Shown: in pieces, positions 8,247 to 16,890 of the stretch
How positions within the stretch are numbered: position 1 is the stretch's first letter
Layout of the letters: each line of letters starts with the position of its first letter
Source of the DNA: an uncultured Collinsella sp.
GTDB lineage: Bacteria; Actinomycetota; Coriobacteriia; Coriobacteriales; Coriobacteriaceae
DNA length: 64,000 nucleotides
Assembly (NCBI GenBank): GCA_959020715.1
Contig: CAUESV010000001.1
Location: 372,001-436,000, forward strand
Direction of reading: 5' to 3'
The notes under the pieces: model-generated
The model's database searches: none
What the model saw: only the letters and a program-made list of their open reading frames with translations
Told to the model about the DNA's origin: nothing
Position numbers and translations under genes: made by a program

Positions 8247-9239
8247 CTAGCTATTGAGCTTGTTAATGTTGTCGTCGGTGATGGTGCCCTCCTGGCTGGA
8301 CGATTTATCCTCGGAGGATGCACCCTCGCTGCTCGAATCGGAGGATGCGGACTCGCTGGATCCGGTGTCGGCCGGCTGTACGTCAGCGCCCGAGACCATC
8401 TTGGTAGTGAGGTCATAGGGCATCGTGCCGTACCAGACGGAGTGGACCGCCTCGAGCGTGCCATCGGCCGTGATACCGTCGAGGGCATCGCTCACGGCAC
8501 GGCATAGCTCGTCGTTGGCCGCGAGGCCCGCGACGCCGAGCGTCGAGGGCGTCTCGAGCGTGCCGACGTAAGAGACCTGGCTCATCAGGCGCGCAAGGTA
8601 GCCGCCGGCCGTGGAGTCGCAGATCACGTAGTCGACCTCGCCGGACTCGAGTGCCTCAAAGCACTCGTTGATGTTGGAGAAGGTCTTTTGGTTGGCGGTA
8701 ATGCTCTGCTTGGCAAGCGCCTCCTGCGAGGCCGAGGACATCTGGACACCCAGGGTAGACGTGTTAAGGGTATCGGTGGAAACGCTTAGCGACCCACCAT
8801 CGCTGGTTTTACCAAACACAGAAGCGGCATCGTACAGGCAGGTGCCGAGCGAGCTAACGTCCCCGTCTGTGGAGTTGATCTCGCCGATAAAGATATCAGC
8901 CTTTTTGTCGCCGAGCGCGGAACCTGCCGAGGACGCATCGACAAAGGCGACCTTAAGGCCCATACGGCTTGCGAGGGCGCGGGCGGCGTCGACCGCATAC
9001 CCCGTGAGCTCGCCGTCGTCGCCCTGCATGGCCTGCGGCGCATCGGAAGTATCGAGGGCGACCGTCAGGGTTCCGGGAGTGACCAGGGCATCGTCCGACA
9101 CCGCCGGCGTGACGGTCTCGTACTCGATCTGGTCGATCGTGGGAGTTGTGAACGTAGACAGCGGGTTGAACGCGCATCCGCTCAGGCCCAAAACGGCAAT
9201 GACCGCTGCGGTCCCAGCACCTAACCGAGCCGCGTGCAT
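8247..9239 (-). CDS. extracellular solute-binding lipoprotein (SBP_bac_3 family)
   Basis: 330 residues. The start carries a lipoprotein signal (AAVIAVLGLSGC, lipobox LSGC), then a type 3 periplasmic-binding fold: LTVALDTSDAPQAM, DGELTGYAVDAARALASRMG and CFEALESGEVDYVICDSTAG are the standard amino-acid-type ABC binding-protein motifs. The last 45 residues are Ser/Glu-rich and disordered. ATG 9239 is chosen for GAGGGG 7 nt upstream and because it places the signal peptide at the N-terminus; GTG/ATG starts further up (for example 9257) are possible, and the frame stays open to about 9677. No ABC permease or ATPase is adjacent, so this is an orphan binding protein. Ligand unknown. Confidence 0.85.
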   Translation of the reverse strand: MHAARLGAGTAAVIAVLGLSGCAFNPLSTFTTPTIDQIEYETVTPAVSDDALVTPGTLTVALDTSDAPQAMQGDDGELTGYAVDAARALASRMGLKVAFVDASSAGSALGDKKADIFIGEINSTDGDVSSLGTCLYDAASVFGKTSDGGSLSVSTDTLNTSTLGVQMSSASQEALAKQSITANQKTFSNINECFEALESGEVDYVICDSTAGGYLARLMSQVSYVGTLETPSTLGVAGLAANDELCRAVSDALDGITADGTLEAVHSVWYGTMPYDLTTKMVSGADVQPADTGSSESASSDSSSEGASSEDKSSSQEGTITDDNINKLNS

Positions 9240-9739
9240 CAAGCTGCCCCTCACCATGTCCACTACCCTGCCTTCTGTGTCGTATACGATCCGTGCGTTG
9301 CGCGGAATATCAGGTTGTTCCCACCAGCTGACCTGGTATTTGACCCCACACTTGCGCACCGGGGTGTTTGCTCGGGAGGCCGCAGCCACCTTCACGACTG
9401 GCCCGCTCGCCCGCGAGGCGGTATTGCCCCAAAGAAAGTAGAACGGACGGTGCGGCTTACATCTAGGACGCGCCATGATCGCGCCGCGCGCACGCGGTCG
9501 CTTACGTGGATCCCTTTGACCGCGTCTGTCTTGGACTAGGACGGGCATTTCGTCCGTCCGCAACCACAGCCTGGTAGGAACGTAGCGCATTATAGCTAAG
9601 TTCAAGCTAAAGTTTAAGGTTAAGGGCGTCATTCGCATCGCGCGCACAGATTTTGCAGGTCGGAGTGGGCTATTCATGCCCCTATGAAGCCCGGAGCTCC
9701 CCTACGGGGAGCTCCGGGGCGCCCTTCTTAGGGTGCCCC
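9240..9739. other. open but probably untranslated leader, with two overlapping hairpins
   Basis: On the minus strand 9240-9677 stays open in frame with the binding-protein gene, but translation from there would bury the lipoprotein signal, so I treat it as leader or chance. At 9691-9717 CCGGAGCTCCCC pairs with GGGGAGCTCCGG; at 9714-9741 CCGGGGCGCCC pairs with GGGTGCCCCGG. The two hairpins share CCGG (9714-9717) and exclude one another if both are full length, an attenuator-like arrangement, though no T tract follows. Confidence 0.4.
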
Positions 9740-9955
9740 GGTCAAAATACGGCAAATATGAGTACTGCCACCAATTTAGTAACAGGCAATTTTGGCCTCT
9801 CGGACAGATTTTGCGCTCAGTGTCGCCAACCTGATGCTTAGTTATTCTACATTTGTTTATTATCTTCTTACTTTACGCCGCCTCCAAGTCCTAAATTCCT
9901 TGATTTTGCTGTTACTGATTTAGTAACAGTACTCATATTTGTCATATTATGGCCA
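9740..9955. repeat. MITE-like element, copy A (216 bp)
   Basis: Ends are inverted copies of one sequence: AAATATGAGTACTG at 9754-9767 and its reverse complement at 9927-9940, each preceded outward by a GGTCA/TGGCC-type end. The same arrangement and length recurs at 24296-24524 and 43088-43316. The interior is AT-rich and has no gene. TTTAGTAACAG follows the left end and again lies inside the right end. Looks like a small non-autonomous mobile element or a dispersed palindromic RNA. Confidence 0.65.
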
Positions 9956-9989
9956 GGGCATATGATTAACCCTCTATTTTCGACGCGAA

Positions 9990-11099
9990 TTAGACCGGCT
10001 TAAGCCCAAAACACGCCCGCAGCGTGTTAAGCAACGCCTCTTGCTTCTTCCTGCGGGCATCGACACGATTCCGGTACCGCTTTCGCATACGCTGGTGGAT
10101 GCGCCATGCGAGCGCTTCCATCGCTTCCACGTCGCAAAGCATTTCGTTGTTGACCGTCGCAACCTCGATTCCCATAGTAATCAAGCCCGTGTTGCGTTTT
10201 TCATCATGGATACGTCCCCTCCGGGAGGAATGGCCCAGCTCACCGTTGTATTCCAGGTCAAACCGAGCTGCCTCCTGATATGCATCGCAAACTGCATGGG
10301 GCATCCCCGAGATTGCCTGCGCGCGATCATCGAACTCGATCTTGTAGTCGGTCTTAAAGGGACCGCAGGCAAATCCGCCATAGGAAAACGGAAGCGAAAA
10401 CAGGGCGAGCATGATGCACTCCATGGGTGAGCGCAGGTTTTCCGAAAGATAGGGACACAGACGCTGCAGCTGTTTGGCCGCGGTCCCCTTGCATACCGCG
10501 AGATAATCTGCCAGACGATCGGGCATCAGCACCGGCTCAACCTCAAAGTAACCCACATCTGCTGGCTGGTCCTTGTCCTTTGCAAGTTTATTCGTAACAG
10601 GCGAGGTGTAGGGAGGCAGATACTTCCCGCGGTCACTCAGCGAAATCCTAGAGCACAGCTCCTGAGCCAGGGCAAATGCCTGGATGCAGCCGACCTCGCG
10701 CGCAACGGCAACACAAAGGGCCTCGGGAGATAGACTGTACACCCCCGGTTCCACCTCTAGAATCGAGCCGGCGGGCAACTCAGAGCATACGGACCAGCTC
10801 ACGCCAAGAATGCGGCGGCGCTGCGCTGCAGACCCTACCAGTAAACACAAATCCTCTTGCACCTCGCCGCTTGCGGCCCCGATCCGCACCAAGTCGGGAA
10901 GATAGATATCCTCGGTCGAAGGCGATGACGTACACAGCACGCGACGCTCTTCATCGGGATCGAGGTCCCTCCAGCTGATGTAACCCATTTGTCGGCGCTC
11001 GGCGCGCATCATGCGCAGCGCCGAGGCGCCTGTTAGGATTACGGAAGCCGCTAGCTGTTCGTCTGTGGGCTCGTTGCGCCGCTCAATCTTTACTGCCAC
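9990..11099 (-). CDS. unknown protein with C-terminal DUF559/Vsr-like nuclease motifs
   Basis: 369 residues. The C-terminal third has RFDLEYNGELGHSSRRGRIH, then DEKRNTGLITMGIEVATV; the pattern (D/E)-x-(N/D)G-x-x-H followed by D-x-x-R-x-x-x-L resembles the active-site region of DUF559 and Vsr-type endonuclease folds. The N-terminal part may bind DNA as in AbiEi-type proteins, but I cannot assign it. GTG 11099 is chosen because it follows the comF stop by 10 nt and has a GGTAGGGGTGG site upstream; longer starts would overlap comF. It is the last gene of the tmk-holB-ricT-comF run. Function unknown. Confidence 0.6.
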   Translation of the reverse strand: MAVKIERRNEPTDEQLAASVILTGASALRMMRAERRQMGYISWRDLDPDEERRVLCTSSPSTEDIYLPDLVRIGAASGEVQEDLCLLVGSAAQRRRILGVSWSVCSELPAGSILEVEPGVYSLSPEALCVAVAREVGCIQAFALAQELCSRISLSDRGKYLPPYTSPVTNKLAKDKDQPADVGYFEVEPVLMPDRLADYLAVCKGTAAKQLQRLCPYLSENLRSPMECIMLALFSLPFSYGGFACGPFKTDYKIEFDDRAQAISGMPHAVCDAYQEAARFDLEYNGELGHSSRRGRIHDEKRNTGLITMGIEVATVNNEMLCDVEAMEALAWRIHQRMRKRYRNRVDARRKKQEALLNTLRACFGLKPV

Positions 11100-11109
11100 A
11101 AAACCACCC

Positions 11110-11916
11110 CTACCAAACGCGTGCGATAGCAAGGCCATCGACTGCCGCAGCGCCGGCGCGCTTGAGTTCCGCCGAAGCCGCGGCCATCGTCGCGCCCGTG
11201 GTGATAACGTCATCGATAAGCAGTAGGCGGCGGCCGTGCACGTCCTCAACCGTCTCGTACATGCCTTGGGCACGCTCGCGGCGCTCCTCACGACCGAGTT
11301 CGCGCTGGTCGCCATGCCCGTACTTGACGAGAGCATCGAGCAGAGGAACACCCGACAGCTCGCAAAATGGGCGCGCAATAGCCTCCATATGATCAAAACC
11401 ACGCCGCCGAAACGCTGCCGCCGTCGCAGGCACAAACACCACCGCATCCGCACCGGACAGCACGCCTCCGTAGCGATCAGGCGCTACGACCTGGGCATGC
11501 AGGGCGGTGTCGTAGAGCAGCTCCGCCAGATACGGAGCCAGACGTCGCTCGCCCGCATCCTTGTACGCTTTAATGATGCGCGGCAGCGGATGCGCATAGA
11601 CGGCGCACGCCAGGCAGCGGTCGAGCGCCTCCGCCATTGCCGAGGACGTGCCCTCGACCGAGCACTCAGTGCACAGCAAATCCCCAAACGGGGCGCCGCA
11701 TCGGGTGCAGCTATGACATGGGTCGATGAGCGTGAGCGCAGCCAGGCAGTCTTGGCAAATAAGCGCACCGGCGCGCTCGCAGCCGGCACATCGTGTTGGC
11801 GACAATGCCTCGAGCGCCTCGCGTGCCACCCGCTCGGCAAACGGTAGTAATTCGTCCGCAAACGGTAGGATGCCGGCACCTTGCAGGCATCCCAACACAT
11901 CCAAATGTCTCTTCAC
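11110..11916 (-). CDS. comF: ComF family phosphoribosyltransferase-like protein
   Basis: 268 residues. An N-terminal zinc finger (CAGCERAGALICQDC, then CTRCGAPFGDLLCTEC) is followed by a phosphoribosyltransferase fold with the PRPP loop LLLIDDVITTGATM. This is the ComF/GntX arrangement; ComF links DNA uptake to ssDNA processing with ComFA and PriA in competent bacteria. Start GTG 11916 lies 7 nt after AGGGAGGG, which is itself in a hairpin. Downstream of ricT in the same direction. Confidence 0.9.
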   Translation of the reverse strand: MKRHLDVLGCLQGAGILPFADELLPFAERVAREALEALSPTRCAGCERAGALICQDCLAALTLIDPCHSCTRCGAPFGDLLCTECSVEGTSSAMAEALDRCLACAVYAHPLPRIIKAYKDAGERRLAPYLAELLYDTALHAQVVAPDRYGGVLSGADAVVFVPATAAAFRRRGFDHMEAIARPFCELSGVPLLDALVKYGHGDQRELGREERRERAQGMYETVEDVHGRRLLLIDDVITTGATMAAASAELKRAGAAAVDGLAIARVW

Positions 11917-11919
11917 GAC

Positions 11920-11955
11920 ACAACCCTCCCTACGCTCGGTCGCAGGGAGGGTTGT
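11920..11955 (-). promoter_or_regulatory. hairpin that contains the comF ribosome binding site
   Basis: Read on the minus strand, ACAACCCTCCCT (11955-11944) pairs perfectly over 12 bp with AGGGAGGGTTGT (11931-11920). The second arm holds the Shine-Dalgarno AGGGAGGG of comF, whose GTG start follows at 11916. No T tract follows, so translational control of comF, rather than only termination after ricT, is possible (inference). Confidence 0.55.
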
Positions 11956-12018
11956 TGATTCAGCGCTATGGTACCCCGACGCGTTTGGGGTCAGGCAGGT
12001 TAAATCCGTTTGCGGGCG

Positions 12019-13719
12019 CTATTCGCCGGTGGGCGGTTGCGGTGCGGATGAGTTTTGGGTCGAGCCCTCGCCACCATCCTGGCGCGGCTTGCGGGAACGG
12101 CGACGGCGACGGCGCTTTTGACCCTGGTCGGCCGAACCCTCGCCACCACGATCGTCGCGCGACTCGCGTTCGTCGCGAGCAGCGCCGCGCGCGGCCTTGG
12201 CAGCCGCTCCTCCGCCATCTCCGGGGCGACGACGAGTGACCTTGACCTCGCCATCCGAGACCTGATCGGCCACGGAGGGCACCGAGGGCTTTTGCTGCGT
12301 GCCCGAGGAATGGCGACGACGCGGACGCGGGGCGTGCTCGTCATCGTTGCGCTGCTTGCTACCCTTGTCGGCAGGCGTATCGGAACCCGAACCACCCTTG
12401 GGGGCGGCACCGGCTTCGCGAGCGGCTGCGGCGCGGAAGGCGTCCTCGCGCTCCTCGCTCGACAGATGGCGGCGGCGACGGCGCGTGGGATTCATGCCAC
12501 CGCCGCGATTTTGATGTTGAGGCTGCTGAGCTTCGCGCTCGCGGGGGGAATTCTTGCCTGCGGGAGCGGCCTCGCCGGCATCGCCCGAACCCGAGCGCTT
12601 GCGGCGGCGACGTCCACCGGCAGCCTCCTCAGCCTCGGGTGCCTCGGCCTTGCCGCGACCCTTACCGCGGCCGCGACCCTCGCCCTGGCTCTGACCGGCA
12701 CGGGTATCGGCGTCCGCATCGCGACGGCGGCGCTTGGGCATCGACGTGCCGGCCAGACGGTCGGCGCTCGACAGGCCATCGCCCACGTCGACGCCGTTCT
12801 CGCGGTCGAGCTCCATAAGCGCCAGGCGCATCTCGGGCGACTCGATGCGCTCGAGCACGTCGCGCGTCACGCAGTCGGGGCGGCAGCTGCAGCCCTGCTC
12901 GGCGGCCTTCTTTTTGCAGCCCTCCGAGCACGTCATATCGGCCAAGTTGACCTTAAAGACTTTGCCGTTCTCCAGGCGCAACACCAGCTGCTCACGCGGC
13001 GTGTCATATTCCTGGATGCGCGCCTTGCCAAGTGGCGTATCGATAAGTGTCTTCTTTTTGGGCGCACGGCTCTTAAAGTCCTTGTAGGCCTCGAACTCAT
13101 AGCGCAGGCAGCACATCAGGCGGCCGCAAACGCCGCTGATCTTGGACGAGTTGAGCGGTAGGTCCTGCTCTTTTGCCATGCGAATCGAGACGGGCTCAAA
13201 CTGTCCGCCAAAGCGCGTGCAGCAGAGCTCCTGGCCGCACTGGGCATAGCCGCCCACCAGGCGGGTCTCGTCGCGCACGCCGATCTGGCGCATGTCGACG
13301 CGAATGTGCAGCGTCGAGGACAGGTCCTTGACGAGCTGACGAAAATCGACGCGCTCCTCGGCCGCAAAGTAGAACACGGCCTTCTCGCCGCCAAACAGGT
13401 ACTCGACGCCGACCGGCTTCATCTCGAGGTCGAGTTCCTTGACCAGACGGCGGAAATCGACCATGGCCTCGTCGCCCTGGATGGCCAGGTCGTCGGCAAG
13501 CTGCAGGTCGATGTCGCTCGCCACGCGCAGCACGGGCTTGAGCGGCTGGCCGATCTCGTCCTGCGGCACCTCGAAGGGATCGGCCGTGACCAGGCCGATC
13601 TCGGTCCCGCGCTCGGTGGAGCAAATGGCATAATCGGCCTCGAGGATATCCAGATCCTGCGGGTCGAACCACAGGTCGCGCGAGGCGTAGGTAAACTTAA
13701 CGGGTACGACTAACGGCAT
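12019..13719 (-). CDS. ricT: PSP1-domain protein RicT (YaaT) with long charged tail
   Basis: 566 residues, twice the size of Bacillus RicT. The first 280 residues are the PSP1 domain with the family's cysteines (GGYAQCGQELCCTRFGG and GVCGRLMCCLRYEFEA), which in Bacillus bind an FeS cluster with RicA and RicF and assist RNase Y. A further cysteine set follows (CSEGCKKKAAEQGCSCRPDC). Residues 300-566 are a disordered Arg/Glu/Gly-rich extension with repeated RRRRR-type clusters, probably RNA- or DNA-binding. Overlaps the end of holB by 10 nt, so translation is probably coupled. Confidence 0.88.
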   Translation of the reverse strand: MPLVVPVKFTYASRDLWFDPQDLDILEADYAICSTERGTEIGLVTADPFEVPQDEIGQPLKPVLRVASDIDLQLADDLAIQGDEAMVDFRRLVKELDLEMKPVGVEYLFGGEKAVFYFAAEERVDFRQLVKDLSSTLHIRVDMRQIGVRDETRLVGGYAQCGQELCCTRFGGQFEPVSIRMAKEQDLPLNSSKISGVCGRLMCCLRYEFEAYKDFKSRAPKKKTLIDTPLGKARIQEYDTPREQLVLRLENGKVFKVNLADMTCSEGCKKKAAEQGCSCRPDCVTRDVLERIESPEMRLALMELDRENGVDVGDGLSSADRLAGTSMPKRRRRDADADTRAGQSQGEGRGRGKGRGKAEAPEAEEAAGGRRRRKRSGSGDAGEAAPAGKNSPREREAQQPQHQNRGGGMNPTRRRRRHLSSEEREDAFRAAAAREAGAAPKGGSGSDTPADKGSKQRNDDEHAPRPRRRHSSGTQQKPSVPSVADQVSDGEVKVTRRRPGDGGGAAAKAARGAARDERESRDDRGGEGSADQGQKRRRRRRSRKPRQDGGEGSTQNSSAPQPPTGE

Positions 13720-14837
13720 TTCAGTGCCTTCCTGATATCGAACAGCATGACCTCGATGGCCAGCTGGGGAGTAACGTTTCTGGCGATGTTGCGCTCGGCG
13801 GTCGCGACTGCCTCGAGCGCCCGGGTGGCACCCGCAACATTCGTCGCGGCGGCAAGCCGCCCGATCGTGTCGCGCACGTCTTCGTTCACCACGTCAGCTG
13901 CCTCGTCCTGAAGTGTCAGCAGCACGTCGCGCATGAGCGTCCGCGCACTCGCCAGCGCTTCCATGATACCCGAACGCTCGCGCGCGTTGAGTTCGCGCTT
14001 GTTGCGGTCCTCAAGCTGCTTCAATGCTCCACGCGACAGGTAGTCGGCGTTTTGCTCGAGCACCTTTTCCTGTGTGGACTTGACCTCGGCGAGCGGCGCC
14101 TTAACGGCGACGATGAGCGACTTGGCGCGGCTGAGTACATCGGCCTCGTCGGCAGCGATGAGCGAATCGATGGCACGGACCATCTGACGGCGGGCGTCCT
14201 GGCGCTCGGCGCTCTTGAGGAACTCGATGCCGCGCGTTGGGCTCCCCGCCACGGCAACGGCCATGCGACAACGCGCGATATCCTGACCGGTGGCGCGACT
14301 CACGGCACGCGCGGCCACGGCGGGCGACACCAGCCGAAACGGCACGCACTGGCAGCGGCTCACGATGGTGGGCAACATCACGTCTGCCGAGGTGCCCAGC
14401 AAGATAAACATAACGCCCTCGGGCGGCTCCTCGAGTGTTTTGAGCAGCGCGTTGGCGGTGTTGGCGCGCAGCTGCTCGGCACGGTCGATGATGTAGACCT
14501 TGGCCTTGGCGCGGATGGGCGCCAGCGGCACGTCGTCGAGCAGCTCGCGGGTCTGGGCAATGAGGTAGCCCGTGGCGCTCTCGGGCGTGTAATAGTGAAC
14601 GTCGGGATGCGTATGGCGAGCAACGCGCACGCAGCTGTCGCATGCGCCGCAGCCGTCCTGCTCGCACAGGAAGGCTTGGGCGAGCGCCCACGCGGCGTCG
14701 AGCTTGCCCGCGCCGGGCGCGCCCAAAAACAGGTAGGCGTGCGATGCGCGACCGCTAGCGACGGCATTGGTCAAAAAGTCGCGCACGCGCTGTTGGGTGT
14801 CGAGCTTGGCCAGCAGGCTTGCCTGAGCGGGGGCCAT
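13710..14837 (-). CDS. holB: DNA polymerase III subunit delta' (clamp-loader)
   Basis: 375 residues. AAA+ clamp-loader features: AYLFLGAPGAGKLDAAWALA (a P-loop ending GAGK-L), the zinc cysteines CEQDGCGACDSC, KVYIIDRAEQLRANTANALL, KTLEEPPEGVMFILLG and a sensor-1 SRCQ motif. Delta' opens the beta clamp within the DnaX complex. The GAGKLD P-loop lacks the Thr/Ser, as expected since delta' does not hydrolyse ATP. Start ATG 14837 is 1 nt beyond the tmk stop; the 3' end overlaps ricT. Confidence 0.92.
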   Translation of the reverse strand: MAPAQASLLAKLDTQQRVRDFLTNAVASGRASHAYLFLGAPGAGKLDAAWALAQAFLCEQDGCGACDSCVRVARHTHPDVHYYTPESATGYLIAQTRELLDDVPLAPIRAKAKVYIIDRAEQLRANTANALLKTLEEPPEGVMFILLGTSADVMLPTIVSRCQCVPFRLVSPAVAARAVSRATGQDIARCRMAVAVAGSPTRGIEFLKSAERQDARRQMVRAIDSLIAADEADVLSRAKSLIVAVKAPLAEVKSTQEKVLEQNADYLSRGALKQLEDRNKRELNARERSGIMEALASARTLMRDVLLTLQDEAADVVNEDVRDTIGRLAAATNVAGATRALEAVATAERNIARNVTPQLAIEVMLFDIRKALKCR

Positions 14838-14838
14838 G

Positions 14839-15522
14839 TTACTCGGCCTCCTGGGCAAGCGCGGCGGTGACGGCGTCCTGGGAAATATCGAGGCCGTAGG
14901 CGCGAACCTGCTCGACCGTCTTCTCGAAGACTTCCTCGATGGTCGCGGTGGCGTCGATGAGCTTTACGCGGTTTGGCTCCTCGGCGGCAATTGCGCAAAA
15001 GCCCTGGTAGACACGCTTTTGGAATGCCATGCCCTTTGCCTCCATGCGATCTGCCGCACCACGGGCTGCCATGCGCAGCGCCGCCTGCTCGGGCGTGATG
15101 TGGTAGACGAGTGTGAGCGCCGGGTGCGTACCCGCGACGGCCAGGTTGTTGGCATCTCGCACCATCTGGCGATCAAGGCCGTCGGCAAATGCCTGATAGC
15201 AGGTTGTGGAATCGTAGAAGCGGTCGCACAGGACCACCTTGCCGACAGCAAGGGCGGGCGCGATGACCTCGTGCACCAACTGAGCGCGTGCCGCCTCGTA
15301 GAGCAACAACTCGCAGGTGTCGCCCATCGCTGTATTGGCGGGGTCGAGCAGCAGAGCACGGATCTTTTCGCTGATGGCGGTACCGCCCGGCTCGCGCAGG
15401 CTCACAACCTGGTAGCCAGCGAGTTCGAGCGCGCGGGCAAGCAGGCGCGCCTGCGTGGACTTGCCGGCGCCATCGACGCCCTCGAGCGTGATAAAGCTAT
15501 GTTGAGCGGGCTCAAAAGCCAT
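14839..15522 (-). CDS. tmk: thymidylate kinase (dTMP kinase)
   Basis: 227 residues, normal length. P-loop FITLEGVDGAGKSTQARLL, the DR[FY] motif in VVLCDRFYDSTTCYQAF, and a lid region with Arg residues (RMAARGAADRMEAKG). Phosphorylates dTMP to dTDP. It heads the tmk-holB-ricT order that is widely conserved in Gram-positive bacteria; holB starts 1 nt after its stop. Confidence 0.95.
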   Translation of the reverse strand: MAFEPAQHSFITLEGVDGAGKSTQARLLARALELAGYQVVSLREPGGTAISEKIRALLLDPANTAMGDTCELLLYEAARAQLVHEVIAPALAVGKVVLCDRFYDSTTCYQAFADGLDRQMVRDANNLAVAGTHPALTLVYHITPEQAALRMAARGAADRMEAKGMAFQKRVYQGFCAIAAEEPNRVKLIDATATIEEVFEKTVEQVRAYGLDISQDAVTAALAQEAE

Positions 15523-15624
15523 GGGCGTAGCCCCTTCCTACAAGGCGCGTAAATGCAGATATATCAACCAAGCCATGATACCCCAGTGCTCGGTGCGTCC
15601 CCAATGGCTAAAGGTGCCTTTCCA

Positions 15625-15693
15625 AAGTTGCGGTGAAATAGGGACTGATTGAAGTTCCGAGACCGCCAAACAGTCCCTATTTCACCGCAACTT
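15625..15693. repeat. REP-like palindrome, AAGTTGCGG family copy 1
   Basis: 23-bp perfect inverted repeat: arms 15625-15647 and 15671-15693 with a 23-nt loop. The arms read AAGTTGCGGTGAAATAG followed by GGACTG. The first 17 bases recur in a second palindrome at 33935-34003, which continues with TTCCTG instead. Confidence 0.8.
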
Positions 15694-15761
15694 ATGATGG
15701 GGAATTTTGAGCGGTGGGTATAATCGTCGTATTGCATTGAAATGTGGCGAAAGGAGTGGCA

Positions 15762-16745
15762 ATGTCTCGGTATTGCGCCTCGTGCGGCAAGCTTCTTGCA
15801 GATAATGCCAAGTTCTGCACCTCGTGCGGTGCACCCGTTGAGCAAACAACCGCGAGCGATAGCCAGCCCGCTTTTGAGCAGACCGGCCCCCTTGATACGC
15901 CGCAAGCCAAGGCGGACGACCCCCTCGCCTATCGCCCCGACCCCGCCGCAAGCCCCGCGGCCGTCGAGACCACGCAGCGCATACCCGTCGCGAGCGGCTC
16001 GCCCCAACAGCAGCCGGCTCCCGCATACACGCCCGCTTCGCCACAGACCCCCGCTCCCAAAAAGAGCGGCACCGGGCCGCTTATCGCCGTTATTGTTGTG
16101 CTGGTGGCGATCATCATCGCCCTGGTCGTTTTCTTTGTGATCAAGCCTTTCGACAACGCCGCCACACAGACGACTGCCGAGATAGCTAAGCTGCACCATG
16201 ACGTCGACGACGATGACCTAAAGCCTCTCGGCGATCCCAACAGCCTGTACGACGATGATGACGATGACGACGAGGATGGCGGCGAAGCAACGCTCTCCGA
16301 GCAGAATCTCTACCGCCGACTGAGCGAATACTACGACTTGCTCGAAGACCTCGACAACTACGTCCGTGGCGACGCGCAGAACTTCAACGGCAGCTATCTG
16401 GAAGAGGATCGAACCACCCGTCAAAATCTCGCCGACGTCGCCGAGCGCACGGAGGACACCATCGAGCAGTATTACGACATCGTCGAGGACCTGGACGTCC
16501 CGACGAGCTCTAAGAACTACAGCTCCTGGAAAGACATCGTTGCCCTGTATGACGACCTGGACCACCGCATTGACGCGATCTGCGATGCCTGGGAGATCAG
16601 CCTGAAGTACGCAAAGCCCGCGGACCACAAGAATGAGATCGTGGCGCCGCTGTCACGCGACAACGTGGCGGGCACCAATGACAATAAGTACCGCCTAGAC
16701 TTTGAGGAGCGCTATCCCGGCGCCAAACCTGTCGAGGTGAACTAG
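15762..16745 (+). CDS. zinc-ribbon membrane protein of unknown function
   Basis: 327 residues. Opens with a double-CxxC zinc ribbon (YCASCGKLL and FCTSCGAPV), then a Pro/Ala-rich linker, one transmembrane helix (LIAVIVVLVAIIIALVVFFV, about residues 107-126) and an acidic extracellular helical domain with a run of Asp (residues 165-172). The topology is cytoplasmic zinc ribbon and external C-terminus. ATG 15762 follows AAAGGAG by 5 nt. This layout is common in Actinobacteria; function unknown. Confidence 0.75.
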   Translation: MSRYCASCGKLLADNAKFCTSCGAPVEQTTASDSQPAFEQTGPLDTPQAKADDPLAYRPDPAASPAAVETTQRIPVASGSPQQQPAPAYTPASPQTPAPKKSGTGPLIAVIVVLVAIIIALVVFFVIKPFDNAATQTTAEIAKLHHDVDDDDLKPLGDPNSLYDDDDDDDEDGGEATLSEQNLYRRLSEYYDLLEDLDNYVRGDAQNFNGSYLEEDRTTRQNLADVAERTEDTIEQYYDIVEDLDVPTSSKNYSSWKDIVALYDDLDHRIDAICDAWEISLKYAKPADHKNEIVAPLSRDNVAGTNDNKYRLDFEERYPGAKPVEVN

Positions 16746-16763
16746 CACTTTGTCGTTCCCGAG

Positions 16764-16821
16764 CCGGCAGTTAGGGACGTTCCTAAACTGCCGGCAGAAA
16801 AGGAACGTCCCTAACTGCCGG
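16764..16821. repeat. REP-like palindrome with GGGACGTTCC core
   Basis: 20-bp perfect inverted repeat: CCGGCAGTTAGGGACGTTCC at 16764-16783 and its complement at 16802-16821. A third partial copy of the CCGGCAG arm lies in the loop. GGGACGTTCC recurs in the palindromes near 45494 and, in part, near 42961. Confidence 0.8.
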
Positions 16822-16828
16822 TAAAAAT

Positions 16829-16866
16829 AACGAGCGAGGATCGCGGGGTCCTCGCTCGTTTTTGTT
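16829..16866. terminator. bidirectional rho-independent terminator
   Basis: AACGAGCGAGGA (16829-16840) pairs with TCCTCGCTCGTT (16849-16860), 12 bp, with TTTGTTTT on the plus side and TTATTTTTA on the minus side. It separates the convergent zinc-ribbon gene and topA. Confidence 0.9.
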
Positions 16867-16890
16867 TTGGTCAATGTTTCGGCTGCGCTG

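Noticed and set aside
9240..9677. N-terminal extension of the solute-binding protein
   Set aside because: Would put 80-145 residues before a clear lipoprotein signal peptide; ATG 9239 has a good binding site.
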